Assembly (NCBI RefSeq): GCF_000378445.1
Contig: NZ_KB899705.1
Span: 1 to 64,000, forward strand
Origin: Deinococcus aquatilis DSM 23025
GTDB lineage: Bacteria > Deinococcota > Deinococci > Deinococcales > Deinococcaceae
Length of the DNA stretch: 64,000 nucleotides
Direction: 5' to 3'
Part shown: in pieces, positions 19,287-34,710 of the stretch
Layout of the letters: each line of letters starts with the position of its first letter
How positions within the stretch are numbered: the first letter of the stretch is position 1
Program-made: the position numbers and the translations under genes
Notes under the pieces: generated by a model
Seen by the model: the letters and a program-made list of their open reading frames with translations, nothing else
Databases searched by the model: none
Told to the model about the DNA's origin: nothing

Positions 19287-19883
19287 TCAGCCCTGAGCTT
19301 GTGCCGGATAGAGCCAGCGCCGCAGCATGCGGGACAGCAGGGGCAACACGGGCCAATTCAGGAAAATGGTGGACGGCACCACCGTACTCAGAATGGCTGC
19401 CCACCACGGCCAGCCCTTTGTGAATGGCCCGAGCAGCAGCGTAAACAGCAAGATCAGGGGATACACGCCCACGATGCCCACCAGCACATTTTTCCAGAGG
19501 GCCGGAGCGGGGGCGCGGGCGGGGCGGTCAAACCATGCCTCCAGCCCCACCGATTCGCGGTAATCCACCTCACCCGCCGTAAATTGCGGCAATTGCTCCA
19601 GCGCCCGCGCATATTCCGCCGAGGCCCGCCACGCGGCCAGCGCGTCCGGTGAGGCGAAGCGCACCAACGTCACGTACTCAGGCACCGGGCCGGAGGTGTC
19701 GCGCAGTACATGCAGGCCGATAAATCCAGGTTGAAGCCGCTGTAAGGCGTGCAGTTCCCGCGCCCACGCCTCATATGCGGTCACCTGCGAAGGCCGTACC
19801 CGCTCTGTGACCACCAGTGTCACGCCGTCCAGGCGACGTGGAGAGGCGGAATCGGTGGGGGAGGGGGAGGAGGCGTCCAACAT
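19287..19883 (-). CDS. Antibiotic biosynthesis monooxygenase (ABM) domain membrane protein
   Basis: The 198-residue product joins an ABM-type ferredoxin-like domain (about 20-115: GVTLVVTERVRPSQVTAYEAWAREL..PGFIGLHVLRD..EYVTLVRFASPDALAAWRAS) to a C-terminal membrane part of two helices (VLVGIVGVYPLILLFTLLL and AAILSTVVPSTIFLNWPVLPLL). This ABM-plus-two-helices layout is common in a conserved family of unknown function; it is not evidence for antibiotic synthesis. The start is taken at ATG 19883, 9 bases after TACAGT; the open frame upstream contains a hydrophobic stretch but lacks a start signal. The gene is convergent with ftsW. Confidence 0.83.
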   Translation of the reverse strand: MLDASSPSPTDSASPRRLDGVTLVVTERVRPSQVTAYEAWARELHALQRLQPGFIGLHVLRDTSGPVPEYVTLVRFASPDALAAWRASAEYARALEQLPQFTAGEVDYRESVGLEAWFDRPARAPAPALWKNVLVGIVGVYPLILLFTLLLGPFTKGWPWWAAILSTVVPSTIFLNWPVLPLLSRMLRRWLYPAQAQG

Positions 19884-19990
19884 AAGGGAAACACTGTACA
19901 CCAAGTGAGCGAACGGGAAAAAGACGGGCGGAAAGTTGGGAGACTCTAGCCGCCGCAAGAGGTCGCGCAGGCCATTCAATACAAAGAAGA

Positions 19991-20015
19991 GGCCAGAACA
20001 CCAATGGTTCCGGCC
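19991..20015 (-). terminator. Terminator of glnN
   Basis: A 9-bp imperfect stem (GGCCGGAAC / GTTCTGGCC on the minus strand) with a short loop, followed by TCTTCTTT, starts 41 bases after the glnN stop codon. Confidence 0.75.
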
Positions 20016-20055
20016 CCTCATGTGTGGCTTTCTCAGCCGTTAGACGTTGTCTCCC

Positions 20056-22212
<2,157 letters not shown>

Positions 22213-22692
22213 GGAGTCTCCCTGTGGATCGTGTACTCGCTGGATTGGTCTTCTGCGTTCGTCCTCGTCTGCGTGCCGGAGGCATCCCTGCTTCTCCTAC
22301 CCGCAGACGCCTCAGCCCATCTGATGAACGCCTGACACTGCCGCCAAGTATAAGAGCGCTCTTCACACGTGGTCAACGTGAGACTGTACAAGTTGCACAT
22401 CTGAGCTGTACATGCCGCCAATCGCGCCAGATAATATGCAGATTGGTCTGTTCTTTTCGGTTTTTTGTCTCATCCTGGGCAGACAAGCCGTGAATCCTTC
22501 AACTTGCCTCACTTCTCTGCTCCCGTATGGCTGCCTGCCTCAGAATGACAGGGCTTTCAGAGGTCAGGCTGGTTCCACAGCTTGCATTTGGGCTGGTCGG
22601 CCCGCTACGGTCAGTGCCTCAGGTCCCTGCCGCCCCCATCTTCACTTCACTTTTCTTTCTGTTTCTGTCCTTTCGCCGGAGGTTTTGCCACC
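22213..22692. other. 480-bp intergenic control region between divergent glnN and glnA
   Basis: It contains the glnN promoter (22347-22376), two copies of CTGTACA about 24 bp apart (near 22384 and 22407) and, reading toward glnA, a possible -10 box TAATAT (22432-22437) without a good -35. The glnA leader would be about 250 nt, with a pyrimidine-rich stretch (22640-22672) and GCCGGAGG before the ATG. No known riboswitch was recognised. No coding sequence is supported. Confidence 0.6.
22347..22376 (-). promoter_or_regulatory. glnN promoter with palindromic operator in the spacer
   Basis: On the minus strand, TTGACC (22376-22371) is separated by 18 bp from TATACT (22352-22347), a near-consensus housekeeping promoter. 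The spacer contains the perfect palindrome AAGAGCGCTCTT (22352-22363), well placed for a repressor. The regulator is unknown. Confidence 0.8.
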
Positions 22693-24066
<1,374 letters not shown>

Positions 24067-24607
24067 TACGGAATCGCGCTGAGGCGGAGACGAATTTGGC
24101 ACGCACAGGAAGGCGCGGATCAAAAAATAGGGGAGAAGGGGGAAGTGGTTTCTTACTGGTCAGGCGTTCATAACGATCCCTGGCGGCATTTCGGTGCTCT
24201 CTCAGAGAAACGGGAATCCCCGGAGGTCGGCCTGTTCTGGCCCTGAGCAGGCCAATGCATAGAGCTGAGACTGAAGATTGACGTTCCGCAGCACTGTGGC
24301 TCAGGCCTGTCTCCGATGAGGGCCAACTTGCTGTGGAATTGACAGCCCACGTGCAGTCCATACAGAGTTTTGGGGGACCAACAGACTGTCTGTCCTGTCA
24401 CTCATTTGCATCTAATTGCGCCCAGCTTGCATATTTAGGCAACATTTTGAGCCTTGTCTGACCGTTTTCTGAGTTTTGTTGCGGATTGCCGAGGGGTGAA
24501 AAGTGAGCAATGCATTGACTTCCCCTAAAGCCGTCTCTAGAATTGGGGTATCTCAACGCAACGCGTATCAGGCCCCGTGTCTGCAACGTACCAGTCCTGG
24601 AGGACGC
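24067..24607. other. Intergenic region upstream of livJ, with possible degenerate sequence
   Basis: The right part carries the livJ promoter. The stretch 24120-24400 has partial minus-strand open frames in two phases (one reading 'SLREHRNAARDRYERLT', another 'KTLYGLHVGCQFHSKLALIGD') that stop and shift, as an eroded insertion sequence might; I cannot name a family, and it may be chance. A tail of AAAAAATAGGGGAGAAGG occurs after glnA, and AATAGGGGAGAAGG recurs just after clpB (34243-34256). Confidence 0.35.
24515..24543 (+). promoter_or_regulatory. livJ promoter
   Basis: TTGACT (24515-24520), a 17-bp spacer and TAGAAT (24538-24543) make a near-consensus housekeeping promoter, giving a leader of about 57 nt that ends in GGAGG before the livJ ATG. 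Confidence 0.8.
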
Positions 24608-25762
<1,155 letters not shown>

Positions 25763-25793
25763 TTCTCCAGTCGTTTTCTCGCCTGCACCACCG

Positions 25794-25826
25794 GGGGGCC
25801 GGGCCTTGCGCTCGGCCCCCTCTTTT
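25794..25826 (+). terminator. Terminator after livJ
   Basis: An 8-bp G/C stem (GGGGGCCG / CGGCCCCC) followed by TCTTTT, 31 bp past the livJ stop. It probably makes livJ mRNA more abundant than livHMGF mRNA. Confidence 0.9.
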
Positions 25827-26213
25827 AGAGCAGAGGCCCACAGAAGGTTTCAGAAGAGGGCTGCTTCGCTGTTCGACCTCGCTCTTCAGCTCGTGTCGGG
25901 TATGTCTGATGACTATCTGACCGGTTAACGGGGGTTGTTTCTTGTCGGTTATTCTTAAAATAGCTGATCATTTATACAGCAACAGCCTCCGTACCGATCA
26001 ACTGTGGCCTTTTCTACACAAGCTCCGTCCTGACTCCTGGACATACGCGAAGATCATCCATCCGCGTTTGCTCTGAGGCGCGGTACGCTTTTGAAGACCA
26101 TTCATTTCGAGCTTTCCGCTTCTTCTGTTCTCCGTAAGGCAGCCGCTGCCGTTTTTCCTGTGTCGGGCCTGCGTGTGGGCCGACTTTCCATGTATAAAAG
26201 GAGTTGAATCCCC
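25827..26213. other. Intergenic region between livJ and livH
   Basis: No gene seen. A weak promoter toward livH may lie at TTATTC (25949-25954), 18 bp, TATACA (25973-25978). The last bases, AAAAGGAG before the TTG start of livH, are its ribosome binding site. The rest of the region shows no repeat or stable structure that I could pick out. Confidence 0.45.
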
Positions 26214-27227
26214 TTGGACTTAGCCACACTCTTGCCATTTCTGGTGAACGTGATCGTCGGTGGCCTCGTGCTGGGCTTCGTGTACGCCATCATTGCGCTG
26301 GGTTACACCATGGTGTACGGCGTCTTGCAGCTCATCAACTTTGCCCACTCGGAAGTATTCGTCACGGGCGCGGTAGTGGGTTTCGAGGTCTTCCGTATCC
26401 TGGCCCCCAATCCCATGAACGGCTACCTGAAGCTCCTGATCGCTCTCGTGTCTGCCATGCTGATTTCCGGCGGCCTGAACGTGTTGATCGAGCGTTTGGC
26501 CTACCGCCCGCTTCGCAACGCGCCCAAACTGGTGCCGTTGATTACGGCCATTGGCGTTTCGCTCATTTTGCAAGACGTACTGCGCGTTATCGAAGGTTTT
26601 CAGGGGCGCTTCGACCTCACCTATACCCTGCCTGATGCCTTCGGGGTCAAGTTTTGTGCTGCTGAGAGCAGTTGTGTCGGCGTAGGCAACTTCCTGAGAA
26701 CCATTGGTGTCGATCTGCAAGTCAAGGATGTCATCCTGATCGTGGTGGCATTGCTCAGCCTGACCGTGCTGAATTACGTGGTTAACCGCACGCGCCTCGG
26801 CAAAGCCATTCGTGCTGTGGCCCAGGACCGCGTGACTGCTGGCCTGATGGGCATCGATTCCAACCTGATGATCAGCGCCACCTTCCTGATCGGCGGTGCG
26901 CTGGGCGGCATCAGCGGCGTACTGTACGGCATGAAAGTGGGTACGCTGAATGCCTACAGCGGCTTTGAACCCGGTCTGGTGGCCTTTACCGCAGCCGTGT
27001 TGGGCGGCATCGGCTCTATTCCCGGCGCGGTATTGGGCGGCCTGCTCATCGGTGTGATCCAGAAACTCGTCAGCGTGATGTCGGTGTTGGGCGATCTGGT
27101 GGGCAGTAAAAACCTTGCCACCATCGACGATTCATATTCCAAGATGGGTGCCTTTGTCGTGCTGGTGCTGATTCTGATCTTCAAACCCACCGGGCTTCTC
27201 GGTAAGAGCAATACGGAGAAGGTATGA
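26214..27227 (+). CDS. livH: Branched-chain amino-acid ABC transporter permease LivH
   Basis: One of two inner-membrane permeases of the Liv/HAAT transporter. The 337-residue protein has about eight hydrophobic helices and the LivH signature GFVYAIIALGYTMVYGVLQLINFAHSE, with the C-terminal AFTAAVLGGIGSIPGAVLGGLLIG coupling region. It starts at TTG behind AAAAGGAG. The stop overlaps the livM ATG by 4 bp. An insertion of about 30 residues after VLRVIEGFQGRFDL (containing two Cys) lies in a loop and is somewhat longer than in enteric LivH. Confidence 0.95.
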   Translation: MDLATLLPFLVNVIVGGLVLGFVYAIIALGYTMVYGVLQLINFAHSEVFVTGAVVGFEVFRILAPNPMNGYLKLLIALVSAMLISGGLNVLIERLAYRPLRNAPKLVPLITAIGVSLILQDVLRVIEGFQGRFDLTYTLPDAFGVKFCAAESSCVGVGNFLRTIGVDLQVKDVILIVVALLSLTVLNYVVNRTRLGKAIRAVAQDRVTAGLMGIDSNLMISATFLIGGALGGISGVLYGMKVGTLNAYSGFEPGLVAFTAAVLGGIGSIPGAVLGGLLIGVIQKLVSVMSVLGDLVGSKNLATIDDSYSKMGAFVVLVLILIFKPTGLLGKSNTEKV

Positions 27228-28852
27228 CCGCCATCAATCCCACGCAGCCCAACCGGGCCAAGCCTGCGCCTGACCGCACGATTTTGCTGATTCTCTTCTT
27301 TGTCGTCACCAGTGCTCTGTTGCTGTCGTCGCACAACCAGGCAGTGTTGAATGGGTCGCTGGGTGGCCTGTTACGTAACCCCATTTTTGAAGCCCTCGTG
27401 GTGTCGTTGTTCCTGGCGAATGTGCTGTTCGCCTATCTGTGGCGGGCCGCGCCCTGGGCCAGAGCCCTGGTCGGAATAGGGAGTCTGCTGCTGGTCTTGC
27501 CGATGGCAGGCCGCGAAGACACCAGCCTGCTCGATCTCAGCATTCAGATCATGATCTTCTCGGCGCTGGCCCTGGGCCTGAACATCGTGGTGGGTTTGGC
27601 CGGGTTGCTGGACTTGGGTTACGTGGCCTTCTTCGCCGTAGGTGCGTATACCTGGGGTATTTTCGCCAGCCCCCGTCTGTCTTCTATCCTGAAGTATTAC
27701 GGCGAAAACCCCGGCGCGACCAATGCCGCCACCCTCGCCATCGGTCTGTTCCTGCTGGTGGTTACAGCGGCCAGCATGATCTATATGCGCCGCATGAGCG
27801 ATAAAACGGCTCCGACCCGCCTCAGCAGTTGGGCCTTTGGCCTCGCCAGCTTCGGCCTGTTGGCGGGCATCATCCTCACGGTGCGGGCCATTGCCGTCCT
27901 CGGCGCTTCCAACGCTGCGGGATTGGCGACCGGCATCGATTCCAACTTTTTCTGGTTGTTCCTGGCGCTCAGCATCATGGCCGCCGCCATCGTGGGTGTG
28001 CTGATCGGTCTGCCTGTGCTCAAGCTCAAGGGCGACTATCTGGCGATCATCACGCTGGGTCTCGGTGAAGTGATCCGCGTCCTTGCCAATAACCTCGACC
28101 TGTATACGGCAGGCTCGCAGGGCATCACGCCCATCAAGAGTGCGGCGGTGCCGTGGTTCAACTCTCTGGCAGGCTTCCTCGGATTCAGCGAGGATCAGTA
28201 TTACCTGCTGTTCCTGTACGTGCTGGTCTTGGTGGTCGTGGGCGTGATTTTGCTGGTCAATGTCCGCCTGGACCGCAGCCGCATCGGGCGTGCCTGGATT
28301 GCTATCCGCGACGATGAAGTGGCGGCGCAGGCGATGGGCGTGCCATTGGTGCAGACCAAGCTGATCGCTTTTGCCACCGGAGCCAGCTTTGCGGGCGTCA
28401 TGGGCATGATCTTTGCCGCCAAGCAGACCTTCATCAGCCCCGAAAGCTTCAACCTGTTCCAGAGCATCGGCGTGCTGAGCATGGTCATTCTGGGCGGCAT
28501 GGGATCGTTCCCCGGCGTGATTCTGGGCGCGACGGTGGTCACGCTGCTGAACCTGCGGATTCTGCCCGGACTGGGCGAGGCCACCGCCAACATTCCCTGG
28601 ATTCCACAGCAGGTCAACCCCGGTCAGCTGCAACGCCTCGTGTTCGGCGTGATTCTGGTGACCATCATGTTGCTGCGGCCAGAGGGCCTGTTGCCCAACA
28701 AGCGGCGTGTGCTGGAACTCCACCACGATGAAAATCAGGAAGATGACAGCGCCGAAGGCAATGCGGGCGCCCTGGGTACAGGAACCGGCGACGTGTACAG
28801 CCCTGGCAAGGCTCCCACCAAGGAAAATGACCGTTCAGGAGGTGCCAAGTGA
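27224..28852 (+). CDS. livM: Branched-chain amino-acid ABC transporter permease LivM
   Basis: Second permease of the transporter, 542 residues, longer than many LivM proteins (about 320-430). Extra N-terminal helices precede the core, which begins SLLDLSIQIMIFSALALGLNIVVGLAGLLDLGYVAFFAVGAY. The core includes GDYLAIITLGLGEVIRVLANN and MVILGGMGSFPGVILGA. After LRPEGLLPNKRR a hydrophilic tail of about 50 residues, acidic then Gly/Lys-rich, is predicted to be disordered and cytoplasmic. It overlaps livH (ATGA) and livG (GTGA) by 4 bp each, so the four genes are translationally coupled. Confidence 0.94.
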   Translation: MTAINPTQPNRAKPAPDRTILLILFFVVTSALLLSSHNQAVLNGSLGGLLRNPIFEALVVSLFLANVLFAYLWRAAPWARALVGIGSLLLVLPMAGREDTSLLDLSIQIMIFSALALGLNIVVGLAGLLDLGYVAFFAVGAYTWGIFASPRLSSILKYYGENPGATNAATLAIGLFLLVVTAASMIYMRRMSDKTAPTRLSSWAFGLASFGLLAGIILTVRAIAVLGASNAAGLATGIDSNFFWLFLALSIMAAAIVGVLIGLPVLKLKGDYLAIITLGLGEVIRVLANNLDLYTAGSQGITPIKSAAVPWFNSLAGFLGFSEDQYYLLFLYVLVLVVVGVILLVNVRLDRSRIGRAWIAIRDDEVAAQAMGVPLVQTKLIAFATGASFAGVMGMIFAAKQTFISPESFNLFQSIGVLSMVILGGMGSFPGVILGATVVTLLNLRILPGLGEATANIPWIPQQVNPGQLQRLVFGVILVTIMLLRPEGLLPNKRRVLELHHDENQEDDSAEGNAGALGTGTGDVYSPGKAPTKENDRSGGAK

Positions 28853-29691
28853 CCGCCTCACTCTCCAAAAGAAATCCCGCTTCCAGCAGCAATATTCTGG
28901 AAGTGGAGAACGTCACCAAGATTTTCGGCGGTCTGACTGCCGTCAACGACGTGACCATGAATATCCCAGACCGCTCGATCATCAGTGTGATCGGGCCGAA
29001 CGGGGCAGGCAAAACCACCTTCTTCAACATGATCACGGGCATCTATACCCCCACAAAGGGCACCATCCGCCTTGCCGGACGTGAAATGGTGGGTTTGCGC
29101 CCCGATCAGGTGGTCGAAGCTGGCATTGCCCGGACCTTCCAGAACATCCGGCTGTTTTCTACGATGTCCAGCGAAGAAAATATTATGGTGGGCCGCCACG
29201 TTCGCCTGAAAAGTAGCTTTCTGGATGCCGTGTTGCATACCAAGAAGTTCCATGAATCCGAATCTGAGGCGCGGGAAGCCGCCCGCGTGATGCTGGATTT
29301 CGTGGGCCTGAGCAAGTGGCGCAACGAACTGGCGACCAACCTGCCCTACGGCGATCAGCGCAAACTGGAAATCGCCCGCGCTCTGGCAACCACGCCCAAA
29401 CTGGTGCTGCTGGATGAACCCGCCGCAGGCATGAACCCCCGCGAAACCGAAGACCTGAAAGCCCTGATTCGCCGCATCCGTGACGATCTGGGTGTGACAG
29501 TGTGCCTGATCGAACACGACATGCGCCTCGTGATGACCCTCAGTGAATACATCACGGTGCTGGATTACGGCTCCAAGATCAGTGAAGGCCTGCCTCATCA
29601 GGTCCGCAACGACCCCCGCGTGATGGAAGCGTACCTCGGGCGCGGCGCGGCGGCAGGCGAATACGGCAAGGAGGCCACCCCCAATGCCTGA
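28849..29691 (+). CDS. livG: Branched-chain amino-acid ABC transporter ATP-binding protein LivG
   Basis: Cytoplasmic ATPase subunit, 280 residues. It has Walker A GPNGAGKTTFFN, the Q-loop region IARTFQNIRLF, signature LPYGDQRKLEIARAL (LivG-type, in place of LSGGQ), Walker B LVLLDEPAAGMNP and the switch His in CLIEHDMRLVM. Translation starts at GTG overlapping the livM stop; its own stop region overlaps the start of livF by 8 bp. The N-terminal 15 residues (SLSKRNPASSSNILE) are a short extension before the first beta strand. Confidence 0.96.
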   Translation: MTASLSKRNPASSSNILEVENVTKIFGGLTAVNDVTMNIPDRSIISVIGPNGAGKTTFFNMITGIYTPTKGTIRLAGREMVGLRPDQVVEAGIARTFQNIRLFSTMSSEENIMVGRHVRLKSSFLDAVLHTKKFHESESEAREAARVMLDFVGLSKWRNELATNLPYGDQRKLEIARALATTPKLVLLDEPAAGMNPRETEDLKALIRRIRDDLGVTVCLIEHDMRLVMTLSEYITVLDYGSKISEGLPHQVRNDPRVMEAYLGRGAAAGEYGKEATPNA

Positions 29692-30436
29692 AGCTACCCT
29701 GCACAGAACTCCCACCACCACAGAAATGCTGGCCCTGACCGACGTTCACACCTATTACGGTCATATCCACGCCCTCAAGGGCATCAGCATGACTGTAAAC
29801 GAAGGCGAAATCGTGGCATTGATCGGCGGGAACGGGGCGGGTAAAACGACCACGCTCCGCACCGTCAGCGGCATGATGAAACCCAAGCACGGCACGCTGA
29901 CCTATCAGGGCCAGAACGCCGCCGGAATTCCTGCTCACATCATCATGGGGCGCGGCATGAGCCATGTGCCGGAAGGCCGCCGGATTTTCAAAGACCTGAC
30001 GGTCCGCGAAAACCTCGAAGTGGGCGGCTATACCGTGACCGACAAGGCGCTCATTGAGCAGCGAATTCAGGAAGGCTTCGGCTTCTTCCCGCGCCTCAAA
30101 GAGCGTGAGCATCAGTTGGGCGGCACCATGTCGGGCGGCGAACAGCAGATGCTGGCAATTGCCCGCGCCCTGATGGTCAACCCCAAATTGCTGCTGCTGG
30201 ACGAACCCAGCATGGGTCTCTCGCCGCTGTTCGTGGAAGCCATCTTCGACATCATCGTGAAGCTGAACCGCGAGCGTGGCATGACCATCTTGCTGGTCGA
30301 GCAGAACGCGAATATGGCCCTCGAAGTGGCCCACCGCGCCTACGTGATGCAAACCGGCGAAATCAAGCTGAGCGGCAAAGCCAGCGATATCGCGCAGGAT
30401 GAGAGCGTGCGGAAAGCGTACCTGGGTGACGATTAA
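29684..30436 (+). CDS. livF: Branched-chain amino-acid ABC transporter ATP-binding protein LivF
   Basis: Second ATPase of the transporter, 250 residues, pairing with LivG. It shows Walker A GGNGAGKTTTLR, the LivF pattern GMSHVPEGRRIFKDLTV, signature GTMSGGEQQMLAIARALM, Walker B LLLLDEPSMGLSP and the switch His-equivalent region ILLVEQNANMALEVA, where LivF proteins have Gln. It is the last gene of livHMGF and is followed by a strong terminator. The start overlaps livG; the first 15 residues are Thr-rich and poorly conserved, so a start at the internal Met in TTTEMLALTD is possible. Confidence 0.96.
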   Translation: MPEATLHRTPTTTEMLALTDVHTYYGHIHALKGISMTVNEGEIVALIGGNGAGKTTTLRTVSGMMKPKHGTLTYQGQNAAGIPAHIIMGRGMSHVPEGRRIFKDLTVRENLEVGGYTVTDKALIEQRIQEGFGFFPRLKEREHQLGGTMSGGEQQMLAIARALMVNPKLLLLDEPSMGLSPLFVEAIFDIIVKLNRERGMTILLVEQNANMALEVAHRAYVMQTGEIKLSGKASDIAQDESVRKAYLGDD

Positions 30437-30490
30437 ACAGGTTCTGGGTTAGAGGCCATGCGCCTTGAGCCATTACAACCAACAGGGGAA

Positions 30491-30522
30491 GAGGGCCGGA
30501 GCTGATGCTTCGGCCCTCTTTT
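30491..30522 (+). terminator. Terminator of livHMGF
   Basis: A 12-bp stem (GAGGGCCGGAGC / GCTTCGGCCCTC, one mismatch-tolerant G-T pair) with a 4-base loop, followed by TTTTCT. Confidence 0.92.
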
Positions 30523-30603
30523 CTGGTTTTTCTTTTCTGGTTTTTGGCCCAGTTCCGTAGGCAAACGTACTCAAGCGCCGTGCTGACCCGCTAGGCTGGA
30601 ACT

Positions 30604-31575
30604 GTGAAAAAAGCTCTCTTGCTGGCGGTGTCAATCATGCTCTCGGCCTGTGCGCCTACCCAGACCACCTTCGACCCGCGTGTGCAGCCGCTTGCCACCG
30701 ATCTGGGGCCGCACAATTCCCTGATGGAATGGTGGTATGTCAGCGGCTCTTTGCCCGAAGAAGGATTGGCTTTTCACTGGGCGCAATTTCAGGTGAGGCC
30801 GCCGAATGTGCCGCTGCCCATCATGATTTCGCATGTGGCCGTCACTGACCTTCAGACAGGCAAGGTGACGTTCATAGAACAGAATCCGGCGATTGGCAGT
30901 GGTAGCGCCTCTTTTCCGCCCCTTAAATTGACCAATGGCGGCTGGACCTTTCAGCAAAATGGCAGTGCCTTCGATCTGAAGGCGGGGCCACTGAACGTCC
31001 GCCTCACGCCGCAAAAAGGCCCGGTCATTCATCCTCCCGGCTACAGCGGTTCGCCCGAAACCGGGTATCTGTACTATCAGGGCATCACGCGACTGGCGCT
31101 GGAAGGCCAGATCAACGGCCGCACCGTGAAGGGCGAGGCGTGGTTGGATCACCAGTGGGGTAACCAAATTCCGGGACAGGCGGCGCTGTGGGACTGGATG
31201 GCCGTGCAACTCGCGGGCGGCGAAGAATTGATGGCCTACCGGATACGGACGCCGCAGGGCCAGCAGATGCAACTGATCGGCAGCATCGTGGATAAGGCGG
31301 GCGTGGCGCGGGCAGCCACCAACCTGACGCTGGAGCCGGGGCGCACCTGGACGGGCAGCGGGGGCCGGGTCTACACCCTGTCCTGGCGCGTGAAGGCCGA
31401 CGAATTTGACCTGACTGTGGACGCCGTACACGACGAACAGGAACTGCTGAGCCGCAGCACCAACATCGCCTACTGGGAAGGGCCAGTGAAGGTCAGCGGC
31501 ACCTGGCGCGGGCAGCCGGAAACGGGCAAGGGCATGATGGAAATTGTGGGCGGTTCACTGAGAGGGGGCCGGTAA
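30604..31575 (+). CDS. Lipocalin-like (CrtC/AttH-family) lipoprotein
   Basis: A 323-residue predicted lipoprotein: MKKALLLAVSIMLSAC ends in a lipobox, so Cys16 would be lipidated. The mature part is the double lipocalin fold of the carotenoid 1,2-hydratase (CrtC)/AttH family. Typical family stretches are MEWWYVSGSL, FHWAQFQVR, GYLYYQGITRLALEGQING, and GEAWLDHQWGN, with its conserved Asp-His. True CrtC enzymes hydrate acyclic carotenoids, but this AttH-type clade is much wider, so a carotenoid role is only a possibility. GTG is 6 bases after TAGGCT (30592-30597), a leaderless layout. Confidence 0.85.
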   Translation: MKKALLLAVSIMLSACAPTQTTFDPRVQPLATDLGPHNSLMEWWYVSGSLPEEGLAFHWAQFQVRPPNVPLPIMISHVAVTDLQTGKVTFIEQNPAIGSGSASFPPLKLTNGGWTFQQNGSAFDLKAGPLNVRLTPQKGPVIHPPGYSGSPETGYLYYQGITRLALEGQINGRTVKGEAWLDHQWGNQIPGQAALWDWMAVQLAGGEELMAYRIRTPQGQQMQLIGSIVDKAGVARAATNLTLEPGRTWTGSGGRVYTLSWRVKADEFDLTVDAVHDEQELLSRSTNIAYWEGPVKVSGTWRGQPETGKGMMEIVGGSLRGGR

Positions 31576-31606
31576 CACCATCAAATCAAATTTAACTATC
31601 AATAAA

Positions 31607-31636
31607 CTTGACATAACCACACTCAAGTTCCAGAAT
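31607..31636 (+). promoter_or_regulatory. clpB promoter overlapped by a HAIR (HspR) operator
   Basis: CTTGACA-N7-ACTCAAG (31607-31627) matches the HspR-associated inverted repeat CTTGAGT-N7-ACTCAAG in 12 of 14 positions. Its left arm contains the -35 hexamer TTGACA (31608-31613); CAGAAT (31631-31636) lies 17 bp on as a -10. HspR is known to repress clpB-type heat-shock genes in D. radiodurans, so repression by blocking the -35 is expected. Confidence 0.85.
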
Positions 31637-31684
31637 AGACCCAGATAGATCTCACTCTAGACCGTACTCTCTGGGGGTATCACT

Positions 31685-34243
<2,559 letters not shown>

Positions 34244-34260
34244 AATAGGGGAGAAGGATA

Positions 34261-34297
34261 AAGAAGCCGCCGCCTGATGCTTGGGCGGCGGCTTCTT
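34261..34297. terminator. Bidirectional terminator between clpB and the DUF6232-like gene
   Basis: A perfect 14-bp inverted repeat (AAGAAGCCGCCGCC and its complement) with a 9-base loop; T-rich sequence follows in the plus direction and A-rich sequence precedes it, so it can serve both convergent genes. Confidence 0.92.
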
Positions 34298-34300
34298 TAT

Positions 34301-34675
34301 TCAATTGTTTTGGCTGATGGCTTTTTGTACCGTTTCGACAATTTGGGAAACGCGTTTTCTGTCTCGGCTTGCAAATATAGATCTAGTCAACGAATCGAAA
34401 TCAACCACAATAGAGTAGATTGGTTTCGCTACAGACCAAACAAAGTAGGAGATAAGTATGATGCCTAGCATTTTTATGGTAGTTGCATCCATAGCTAAAA
34501 TGTAAATACAACCTACTGCGAGAAAAATCCAATCACTTGGCGATGGTTTATGCTTGATTGTGGTGGCGGCAGTCAAATCTCTGATTAAGACAGTCTTATT
34601 TTTGAATACAAATCTAGTACGACTGATTTGCACCTCTGAATCCTGATACAACAAAGGCTCTGCTGCACTAGACAT
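34301..34675 (-). CDS. Small membrane protein, DUF6232-like
   Basis: A 124-residue protein: a cytoplasmic N-terminal strand-rich segment (LLYQDSEVQISRTRFVFKNKTVLIRDLTA), two hydrophobic helices (WIFLAVGCIYILAM and IKMLGIILISYFVWSVA) and a charged C-terminal tail. This resembles the DUF6232 family, of unknown function. The gene and its flanks are markedly AT-rich against the surrounding sequence and use AT-ending codons, suggesting recent acquisition. A TATTGT box is 6 bases before the ATG, so it can still be transcribed as a leaderless gene. Confidence 0.65.
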   Translation of the reverse strand: MSSAAEPLLYQDSEVQISRTRFVFKNKTVLIRDLTAATTIKHKPSPSDWIFLAVGCIYILAMDATTIKMLGIILISYFVWSVAKPIYSIVVDFDSLTRSIFASRDRKRVSQIVETVQKAISQNN

Positions 34676-34710
34676 GTCAATACAATAGCAGTTAAAAGCC
34701 TAAAAGAAGC

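Noticed and set aside
19287..19883. Antibiotic biosynthesis gene
   Set aside because: The ABM fold with two C-terminal helices is common in proteins of unknown function, and no biosynthetic genes are near.
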